A stretch of DNA of 13,418 bases, taken from the NCBI GenBank assembly GCA_029938185.1, contig JAOZVK010000098.1, positions 1 through 13,418 on the forward strand. The letters run 5' to 3'. A program made the position numbers and the translations under genes. Positions 7,219 to 13,418 of the stretch are shown here, one piece after another; within the stretch, counting starts at the first letter, position 1, and each line of letters starts with the position of its first letter. This stretch comes from Bacteroidales bacterium. Lineage in GTDB: Bacteria > Bacteroidota > Bacteroidia > Bacteroidales > JAOZVK01. Under the pieces are notes generated by a model. That model had not been told where the DNA came from. It saw only the letters and a list, made by a program, of their open reading frames with translations, and made no database searches.

Positions 7219-7278
7219 ATATTTTGATTGCAAAGGTCGAAAAGTCTCGAAGAGTCTATTTTATTTACAAATACAAAA

Positions 7279-8226
7279 ATGGTTGCTATTGTAATACCTT
7301 CATATAGAGTAAAGAATAAAATACTTGAAGTAATAAATAATATTGGCAATGAGGTTGATAAAATTATTATGATAGATGATGAATGTCCTGATAATAGTGG
7401 GAAGTTTGTATTAGACAACTCTAATGATAAAAGACTTGAAGTCATTTTTCATAAAAAAAATAAAGGTGTTGGAGGAGCAACAATAAGTGGATATTTAAAA
7501 GCACTAGAACTTAAAGCAGATATTATAATAAAACTTGATGGCGATGGACAAATGAATCCTAAGCTTATTCCTAAATTTATAAAACAATTTGAATTAAGTG
7601 GGGCTGATTATGTAAAAGGTAATAGATTTTTTGATATAAAATCATTGCGAAAAATGCCTTCAGTTCGACTTGTAGGAAATAGTGTTTTATCATTATTAAA
7701 TAAGTTTGTTAATGGATACTGGAATATTGTAGACCCTACAAACGGATATACTGCAATTACAAATTATACCCTGTCACTAATGCCCTTAGAAAAAATTGAC
7801 AATAGATATTTTTTTGAAAGCGATATGCTTTTTCGATTAAATATTTTAAGAGCAAAAGTTGTAGACCTACCAATGAGAGCTATTTACAACGATGAAGAAA
7901 GTAGCTTAAATGTGTGGCTGATTGCATTTAAATTTCCTCCAAAATACATCTATCGTTTTTTTAAACGAATTTTTTATAATTACTTTTTACACGATTTTAA
8001 TATAGCTTCAATTCAACTAACACTTGGATTTCTTCTATTTATTTCGGGACTAATTGTGGGAATTTATAATTGGATAATTAGTATTGAGACAGGCGTTACA
8101 GCTACATCTGGAACTGTAATGCTTGCAGCTTTACCAATAATAATAGGCTTTCAATTATTAATATCCGCACTAAACTTTGACATTAATAACATTCCTAAAA
8201 AATCTATTTCTGAAATTAATATCTAA
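7279..8226 (+). CDS. GT2 family polyprenyl-phosphate glycosyltransferase (DPM1-like)
   Basis: A 315-residue family 2 glycosyltransferase that probably transfers a sugar from a nucleotide donor to a lipid-phosphate carrier on the cytoplasmic face. Visible motifs are the opening VAIVIPSYR, the nucleotide-binding DDECPDNSG (33-41), the metal-binding DGDGQMNP (87-94) and KGNRF (113-117). Two C-terminal membrane helices (about 245-267 and 277-298) match the anchored form of DPM1/GtrB-like enzymes. The frame is open back to a TTG at 7228, but that adds residues with no family match, whereas the ATG at 7279 begins exactly at the conserved first strand. The GT-C gene starts 7 bp after the stop, which fits a donor-making and donor-using pair. 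The sugar cannot be told. Confidence 0.88.
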   Translation: MVAIVIPSYRVKNKILEVINNIGNEVDKIIMIDDECPDNSGKFVLDNSNDKRLEVIFHKKNKGVGGATISGYLKALELKADIIIKLDGDGQMNPKLIPKFIKQFELSGADYVKGNRFFDIKSLRKMPSVRLVGNSVLSLLNKFVNGYWNIVDPTNGYTAITNYTLSLMPLEKIDNRYFFESDMLFRLNILRAKVVDLPMRAIYNDEESSLNVWLIAFKFPPKYIYRFFKRIFYNYFLHDFNIASIQLTLGFLLFISGLIVGIYNWIISIETGVTATSGTVMLAALPIIIGFQLLISALNFDINNIPKKSISEINI

Positions 8227-8233
8227 AAAAAAA

Positions 8234-10087
8234 ATGATTGAACTTATTAAAAGAAACATTAACTTTATAGCATGGGATAATTTTTTAAATCCATATGTGT
8301 ATAGAGATATTTCAATAGGTTTAATTGAAATATTAGTTTTCGTATCTATTAGCTTGATAGTTTCATATATATATATTAGTAAAAAATTTAAATACAATTC
8401 ATTAGTTGAGGAGTTTGTTTTTAGAACTACACTTGGAATTTCAACAATTGGCTTTAGTATTGCAATTTTAGGATTGTTACAATTTATAAATATATTCTCT
8501 TTCATTTCATTATTAGCCATATTTATAATTTTTTCATACATCAGAAACAAAATGGTATTTAATGATTTGTTTTTACTTCTAAAGCAAATATTTATTAAAT
8601 ACAAATGGTTATGGATTTTATTCATTATAAATACTTTACCATCTCTTTTGCCCGTATATCGTTATGATGAAATGTCATACCATCTGCCTTATGTTATGAA
8701 ATGGTTTGAACAAGGAAAGATTTTTGTTGACCCAACAATGCGCTATCCTTTATATACTTTTAATTTTCATTGTGTTGAGTTAATCGGTTTTTTCTTGAAC
8801 TCAACCAACTTTAATCATCTTTTATCATGGCTTACAGGTGTTTTGACAACATTTGCCATAATTGCTTTTTTAAAAAGATTTAATATTAAAAAATTCATTA
8901 TTTATATATCTGCACTTGCATTTTTTTTTACACCTTTAGTACAACGATACTTGAATTTAGCATATCTTGATGTTCCTATAATGTTTTTTATGTTAATGGC
9001 TTTATATTCAATAATATTAACAAAAAAAAATATAGATAATAAAAGGCTTGTTGTATCTACATCAATTATTGTTGCATTTTTTGTAGGTATAAAAATGACA
9101 GGTGCATTGTTCGTTCCATTAATTTTTATATTGATAATTTTCAAGCAAAAGCTAAAAAAAACAATTCTATTTTTAATAATATTTTCAATATTTGGTTCTA
9201 TTTGGTATGTCCGTAATATTGTAATCAACAACGACCCTATTCCTCCAGTTTTAAATATAAAATTTAATAAACCAGATATATATTGGTCAAAAAAAGATTT
9301 TCAATTACAAATGAATGATTTAAAAATAGATAGAGGAGACAGTAATTTGTTATTTGACTTTCCTTTAGAATTGATAAGTTCAAATATAAATTCATATTTA
9401 AGAGACTTTCCAATTATGGGCTACGCTCTTTTGTATCCTTTTTCTTTAATATTATTATTATATTTAAAAAATGAAAAATATATTTTAGATATTACAATAT
9501 TTACAACCTACAGTATTGCTGTTTGGTTTATAACAGCATACCTAATTAGGTATGCGCATTTCATTCCTCTTATAATAATATCAGTTGCATTACTTATTAA
9601 TAAAATTGATAAGAAAATATTAGTAAATAAATATGTGAAGTATGTTTTTTATCTTGTAGTAACATTATTATTTTTCACTTCTAAACCTCTATTTATTAGT
9701 TTCTACAAAAATAATTACAGTATTAAAATACCATATTCAAAACAAGAAATTAATAAATTTATTGGTTATGGCGATTCTTCTTTATTCAACTTTATTGATA
9801 ATATGAATAATAAAGGTATAAAGAAAAACTCAATTATATATACCTATGAATTAAACCAATACAAATATTATTTTCAAAAGCAAGGATATTACATCGTTGG
9901 AGATAATTTTAGAAAATGTAGCTTTAATAATTTTGATGATAATGTAAAAAAGAATAAACTAAAAAAATTCCTGGAAAAATGTAAGGTAAATTATTTACTT
10001 ATAGTAACAAGTAAATTTAATGATATTGAAAAATTTGATTTAGTTATAAAATACAAAACAGATAAATATATTCTATTTGAATTATAA
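8234..10087 (+). CDS. GT-C type membrane glycosyltransferase (ArnT/PMT-like)
   Basis: A 617-residue protein with about ten or more membrane helices and a soluble C-terminal domain of about 100 residues. The first large external loop holds YRYDEMSYHLPYVMKW, whose Asp145-Glu146 pair corresponds to the acidic catalytic motif of GT-C enzymes that use polyprenyl-phosphate sugars (PMT and ArnT type). Arg170 and Tyr171 in PTMRYPLYTF follow as in related proteins. It would transfer the sugar made by the preceding GT2 enzyme onto a glycan, lipid or protein outside the cytoplasmic membrane. The frame is open from 8177, but the ATG at 8234 comes after the GT2 stop, follows a run of A and gives a sensible N-terminus. 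The acceptor is unknown. Confidence 0.82.
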   Translation: MIELIKRNINFIAWDNFLNPYVYRDISIGLIEILVFVSISLIVSYIYISKKFKYNSLVEEFVFRTTLGISTIGFSIAILGLLQFINIFSFISLLAIFIIFSYIRNKMVFNDLFLLLKQIFIKYKWLWILFIINTLPSLLPVYRYDEMSYHLPYVMKWFEQGKIFVDPTMRYPLYTFNFHCVELIGFFLNSTNFNHLLSWLTGVLTTFAIIAFLKRFNIKKFIIYISALAFFFTPLVQRYLNLAYLDVPIMFFMLMALYSIILTKKNIDNKRLVVSTSIIVAFFVGIKMTGALFVPLIFILIIFKQKLKKTILFLIIFSIFGSIWYVRNIVINNDPIPPVLNIKFNKPDIYWSKKDFQLQMNDLKIDRGDSNLLFDFPLELISSNINSYLRDFPIMGYALLYPFSLILLLYLKNEKYILDITIFTTYSIAVWFITAYLIRYAHFIPLIIISVALLINKIDKKILVNKYVKYVFYLVVTLLFFTSKPLFISFYKNNYSIKIPYSKQEINKFIGYGDSSLFNFIDNMNNKGIKKNSIIYTYELNQYKYYFQKQGYYIVGDNFRKCSFNNFDDNVKKNKLKKFLEKCKVNYLLIVTSKFNDIEKFDLVIKYKTDKYILFEL

Positions 10088-10089
10088 AT

Positions 10090-10704
10090 ACAAAATGGCT
10101 TTGAGATTTTTTTATAAAAACAATTAAACAAAAAGCAAACAATTCAATTATTAAAAATATATTTATTTTTTCACATAAATTAGTATGGGCAAAAAATATG
10201 TCTGAATACCAAATTGTTTATAATCATTCAAATTCTAATAAAGGATACAAGTCCGATGATAAATTCAATAGTATAATTCTTCCTATTTTGAATAAATTGG
10301 CAAAAGAAAAAAACATATTCTGGATAAGTGGAGATATTGGTGTTTCTTGGTCATTACCTTTATTTTATGATAAAAATAACAAGACAGGAATTTGTTATAT
10401 TGCAAATGGAATAGGAGATACAGAAAAAGATGTTCTTATAAAAATTAATATCCAAGATGGAGAAGTCAAATTTAGTTTATTTTCACTTGGAATAGAAAAT
10501 AAATACAAGCTTGAACACTATAATCTACAATATTGGAATATGTATTTTAAAGATAATCAAGTATCCAGTGAAAATAAATATATTTACACCATATTGTCCA
10601 AAATACAAAGAATGCTAATGCATAAATATTACTGGGTAGGGTTTATTTCATTTTTGCCAATTATATTGTTATTCTTATTTATAAAAAAAAGACTGAGTTC
10701 ATGA
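10090..10704 (+). pseudogene. Truncated calcineurin-like metallophosphoesterase remnant
   Basis: Only the C-terminal part of an envelope-type metallophosphoesterase seems to survive. The frame from 10105 reads NIFIFSHKLVWAKN, then NIFWISGDIGVSWSLPLFYDK, YIANGIGDTEKDVLIKI and a C-terminal membrane helix (WVGFISFLPIILLFLFIKK). These match, from memory, the second half of phosphoesterases found in Bacteroidota polysaccharide loci, with a conserved His and a GD pair. The in-frame ATG at 10198 lies inside the homologous region, so it is not a natural start. Upstream the frame reads KWL, then a TGA at 10102, then DFFIKTIKQK, as expected just before this domain. The N-terminal metal-binding half (D-x-H, GD..D, GNHE) is absent. 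It ends with an ATGA overlap into the VTC remnant. Confidence 0.6.
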
Positions 10705-10826
10705 CAAAATCAAATATTAAAATATCTGATTATAGATATGAAAGAAAGTTTTTTATAACTAATCTTTCTAATCATGAAGTTGAAAGTATTATAAAATTAG
10801 ACCCAGCAATATTTTCTGAAATATAA
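10701..10826 (+). pseudogene. Start of a VTC-domain (polyphosphate polymerase-like) gene, cut by a repeat
   Basis: Forty-one codons survive: a short leader, then YRYERKFFITNLSNHEVESI and KLDPAIFSEI. These closely follow the first strand and helix of VTC domains (R-Y-E-R-K-F, basic residues that bind phosphate in the tunnel of yeast Vtc4). A complete protein would be about 230 or more residues. Homology ends at codon 41, where the TAA that stops translation is the first three bases of the 105-bp repeat at 10824. The rest of the gene is not found between 10929 and 13418. The ATG overlaps the phosphoesterase stop (ATGA), showing they were once a coupled operon. The family call is by recognition only. 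Confidence 0.65.
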
Positions 10827-10928
10827 GTAGGTCATTGTATAAAATCGACACTTTGTAACGTTGTAACTTACTGTAATTCTGGTGTAAGCAAAATTGTTAA
10901 TTGTCCATTATTCATTGTTAATTACTTA
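10824..10928 (+). repeat. 105-bp interspersed repeat, class II, copy A
   Basis: Exactly 105 bp from TAAGTAGGTCATT to GTTAATTACTTA. It aligns without length change to 12943-13047 at roughly 80 percent. It shares with the reverse complement of class I the end words TAAGTA and CTTA, a TCGACA about 22 bp from the end, and a GYGTAAGC word. Its first bases close the VTC reading frame. Confidence 0.88.
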
Positions 10929-11072
10929 GTAGTGTATTAAGACATAAATTGATTAAGTTTATAAATGTAATAATTTGACAGGATTTACATGATTAACAGG
11001 ATTTTAAACATGTAAATCCTGTTAATCTTGTCTAAGTAATACTAAAGAAACTTATGACTTATTTCAGTAGTC
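10929..11072 (+). repeat. Core repeat, full copy between two inverted class II repeats
   Basis: Opposite orientation to the copy at 6964-7110 and nearly identical to it, including ATAATTTGACAGGATTTACATG, the CATGTAAATCCTGTTAATC arm and AAACTTATGACTT. The same two mutually exclusive stems can form. It is flanked directly by a class II repeat on the left and an inverted one on the right. Confidence 0.88.
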
Positions 11073-11171
11073 TAAGTAAGTGAACAGTTAAAAGATAAAA
11101 GTTTGCTTACGCCTGATAAAACAGAATAATATTAAAAACAAAAGTGTCGTTTTTATATGGGTATCTACTTA
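11073..11171 (-). repeat. Class II repeat, inverted 99-bp copy R
   Basis: Read on the minus strand it starts TAAGTAGATACCC, then TATAAAAACGACACTTT, then GGCGTAAGCAAAC at the same distance from the end as in the copy at 10824, and ends CACTTACTTA. Together with copies at 10824 and 10929 it makes a 348-bp composite with about 70-bp imperfect terminal inverted repeats. Confidence 0.8.
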
Positions 11172-11444
11172 TTAGACTTGTTACTTAATAATAATTATCC
11201 ATAGAATTAGTGTCTCTGCAAATATCAATTTTTAGATATTTTGCAGATTATGTGAAAAATTAGTATTATTTGTTCATTATTATTACTTTTTAACCCAACT
11301 TGCATCGCATTATACACATATCGACATGTGTACATAACTACATACGTCAGCTATACAGAATATTAGCAAAAAAATAAAATTCATCTTATTTTTGTAAATA
11401 TCAGGATAATAGTCTTTTATGATTTTTTGCGAAAAAGTAGTCCC
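11172..11444. other. Spacer with two hairpins, no gene
   Basis: No convincing coding region. Two hairpins stand out: TCTGCAAATATC against GATATTTTGCAGA (about 11215-11248, one bulged base) and TACACAT against ATGTGTA (about 11312-11332, loop ATCGAC). The first could be a factor-independent terminator stem, although a clean T-tract is lacking. Confidence 0.5.
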
Positions 11445-11530
11445 CTGAATATTCGTTAATTTAACATATATTAACATGTATTTACAAAAATTAACATTTG
11501 GTATTTCCACTTTTGTAAAAAAAATTTATT

Positions 11531-13385
11531 ATGTTTATAAAAAAAGTTACCAACAAAAAAGCTAATACCACATATCTTACATATAGGCTTGTAAGAAGCA
11601 AACGTATTAATGGAAAATCCAGACACATAAATATATTGGAACTTGGCAGTTTATCAAATATACCATTGAACAAACACAAGGAATTAGCAAAAAAAATAGA
11701 AAAATTTATCAATGGAGCTAGTTTATTTTTTAAAGAGCCTGATAATGAAATAGAAGAGTTAGCTTATTATTATTATAAGAAATATATAAAAAGGCAATTA
11801 AATAAAGTACCCGCTGATACTAATAAGTATAAAGCTGATTATCTGACAGTTGATGTAAACAGTTTAGAGGGCTTAGAAAGTAAAGAAATAGGACGCGAAT
11901 GGCTTTGTACTCAAGCAATAGAACAACTTGGATTAAGCAAATTTCTGTCAGAAGATTTATCATGGAATAATAATCAGATTGCAGTATCAATGTTAGCATT
12001 ATTAGGACGTATGCTTTTCCCTGACTCTGAATTAAGAACAGCAAAGTGGCTGAAAGAAAATTCGGCAGCAAGCGAGCTCTATTATCCTGATAGTAAAGAT
12101 ATAGATAGAAACAGATTACAAACAGGTTCAGTAATGTTATATAGAGAAAGAGAAAAAATAGAAAGCTATTTAAGCAATAAAATTTCAGATATTTACCAAA
12201 TAACAAGCAAATATATACTTTATGATTTAACCAATACACATTTTGAGGGTAAAATGAAACTTTGTGATAAGGCCAAATATGGGAGAAATAAACAAAAACG
12301 CAATGATTGTCCTCAGGTAACGATAGGTTTACTTACAGATGAAAATGGCTTTTGTAAGAAAAGTCGATATTATGATGGAAATGTAAGTGAAGTCGAAACC
12401 TTTGTAAATGTTATTGCAGATGCAAAACAAGACAGCCAACAAGCTCGTCCAGTTATAATAATGGATGCTGGTATATCAAGTGAGGATAATTTAAAGTATG
12501 CATTATCAGAGAATTGTGATTATATTTGTGTATCAAAAAGTACTCACTCTGATATAAGAAAAAAACTTGATAAAGATAATTTAACAGTATTTACAAACAA
12601 AGCCGGTGACCAAGTTCGTACACAAAAGTTTAGCCAAAAAATTAAATATGAAAAACAAGATGAACAAAAAACTCTTGATGAAACAATTTTGTATGTTGAA
12701 ACAAATGCAAAAAAAGCAAAGGAGCAAGGAATGTTTGAACAAAAACGTCAAAGATTTGAAAAAGGTTTAGAGGATATAAAAGCATCTTTATTAAAACCTA
12801 GGGGGCCTAAAAAAACAAAAAATATTTATGAACGTATTGGCAGATTAAAAGAAAAATATTCGGGTATAGCAAATGCTTATGAAATAAAAATAATAGAAAA
12901 AAAAGATAAACCCATTGTTGAACAAATTACTTATGTTTATAATAAGTAAGTCATCATATAAAATTGACACTTTGTGAAGTTGTAACTTATTGTAAATCTG
13001 GTGTAAACAAAATTATCAATTGTTCATTATCAATTGATAACTACTTAAGAATAATGCAAGTATAGAAAAAACAGGGACTTACTTTATTCGTACAAGTATA
13101 TCAACAGCCAAAGAAGAAGAATTATGGAAGATTTACCATACATTGACAGAAATAGAAAATATTTTTAGAATATTAAAATCCGACTTAAATATGCGTCCAG
13201 TTTTTCATCAAAAAGCTGAAAATATTGAAGCTCATTTAAACCTCGCTATTTTAGCATATTTTATTGTAAGTTTTATACAGTATAAGCTAAAAAGCAAATG
13301 CATTAGCTATTGTTGGGATGAAATTGTAAGAATAATGAATACTCAAAAGTGTAATATAAATACAATAGACATCTTTCCTAAATAA
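11531..13385 (+). pseudogene. IS1634 family transposase, interrupted by a 105-bp repeat
   Basis: The DDE transposase is split in two frames. The first part (11531-12949, 472 codons) contains the N-terminal region and the first two acidic residues: Asp232 in LYDLTNTHFEG and Asp312 in IIMDAGISSEDN. The second part resumes in another frame near 13050 (NNASIEKTGTYFIRTS) and holds the expected third residue, Glu in EIENIFRILKSDL (codon 13155-13157). The Glu-to-Lys spacing fits the E(6)K signature, and RPVFHQKAENIEAHL is typical of IS1634. The break lies exactly at the inserted 105-bp repeat (12943-13047), which supplies the TAA stop. Restored, it would be about 580 residues, normal for the family. 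As it stands it lacks the full catalytic triad and should be inactive. Confidence 0.85.
12943..13047 (+). repeat. 105-bp interspersed repeat, class II, copy B, inside the transposase
   Basis: Begins TAAGTAAGTCATC and ends GATAACTACTTA, again 105 bp. It contains a 14-bp perfect palindrome, TTATCAATTGATAA (13027-13040). The flanking reading frames require a net insertion of 3n+1 bases. That fits 105 bp plus a 1-bp or 4-bp duplication, or a 99-bp unit with TAAG duplicated (12943-12946 and 13046-13049), so the exact edges stay open. Confidence 0.85.
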
Positions 13386-13418
13386 TACGTTAATATTCAA
13401 GCATATCTAAGATTTACC

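Larger units (their letters stand above)
11445..13401 (+). mobile_element. IS1634-like insertion sequence, right end uncertain
   Basis: The transposase remnant at 11531-13385 belongs to the IS1634 group of DDE elements. Candidate ends are CTGAATATTCGTTAA at 11445-11459 and its near reverse complement CGTTAATATTCAAG at 13388-13401, each about 10-90 bp outside the gene. They share (C/T)TGAATATT, followed by a diverged GTTAA-type word, so the ends are tentative. The true right terminus may lie past the window. The element contains a 105-bp repeat, so it was present before that repeat arrived. Confidence 0.55.

Noticed and set aside
7228..7278. Earlier TTG start for the GT2 gene
   Set aside because: The extra residues have no family match, and the ATG at 7279 begins exactly at the conserved first strand.
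10198..10704. Complete 168-residue protein
   Set aside because: Family-like sequence (NIFIFSHKLVWAKN) extends upstream of the ATG, and the N-terminal catalytic half is missing, so a remnant fits better.
11820..12239. 139-codon minus-strand frame
   Set aside because: It lies fully within the transposase coding region and shows only low-complexity hydrophobic sequence, a typical antisense shadow.
12940..13060. Programmed frameshift in the transposase
   Set aside because: The break is a roughly 105-bp insertion with stops in it that matches a repeat found elsewhere, not a slippery site.
13143..13385. Separate 80-residue gene
   Set aside because: It is the C-terminal end of the interrupted transposase; homologous residues continue upstream of its TTG start back to about 13050.

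Overview
The window looks like an AT-rich genome from the phylum Bacteroidota, probably Bacteroidales or a related order. The grounds are the LptF/LptG-type permease, lipoproteins with an acidic stretch after the lipid cysteine, A-rich leaders with no clear Shine-Dalgarno sequence, an IS1634-type transposase and glycan genes of Bacteroidota style. No rRNA, tRNA or CRISPR array was recognised.

Layout. (1) 1-337 is non-coding, with a 24-bp tandem repeat and a possible promoter, and leads into a complete LptF/LptG permease gene (338-1435). (2) 1436-1895 holds two 105-bp interspersed repeats. They precede a gene pair: a secreted beta-rich protein (1896-2435), whose first codons run through a third, partial repeat, and a four-helix membrane protein (2445-3602). 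(3) 3603-3785 holds two more repeats between convergent genes, then a TPR protein on the minus strand. (4) 4344-5342 has no convincing gene but contains a MITE-like element (4522-4682). (5) 5343-6732 encodes a lipoprotein and a small secreted protein. (6) 6733-7278 is a repeat-rich spacer where a composite repeat has inserted with an 11-bp target duplication. (7) 7279-10087 is a two-gene glycosylation module: a polyprenyl-phosphate GT2 glycosyltransferase and a GT-C membrane glycosyltransferase. (8) 10090-10826 holds two broken genes: the C-terminal part of a metallophosphoesterase and the first 41 codons of a VTC-domain gene. (9) 10824-11171 is a repeat-core-inverted-repeat composite. (10) 11445 onwards is an IS1634-like element whose transposase is itself broken by a 105-bp repeat.

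How it fits together. The GT2 enzyme probably loads a sugar onto a lipid carrier and the GT-C enzyme transfers it outside the membrane. The phosphoesterase and VTC genes look like the decayed remainder of the same surface-polymer operon. The strongest novel signal is the repeat family. Five of its members are exactly 105 bp from TAAG to CTTA (1554, 1747, 6859, 10824, 12943), two more are full but of other length (3673, 11073) and one is partial (1920). Three members are joined to a roughly 145-bp core that can fold into two mutually exclusive hairpins. Copies have landed in the VTC gene, in the transposase gene, at the start of a secreted-protein gene, and inside an older inverted repeat. No transposase dedicated to this family is visible in the window.
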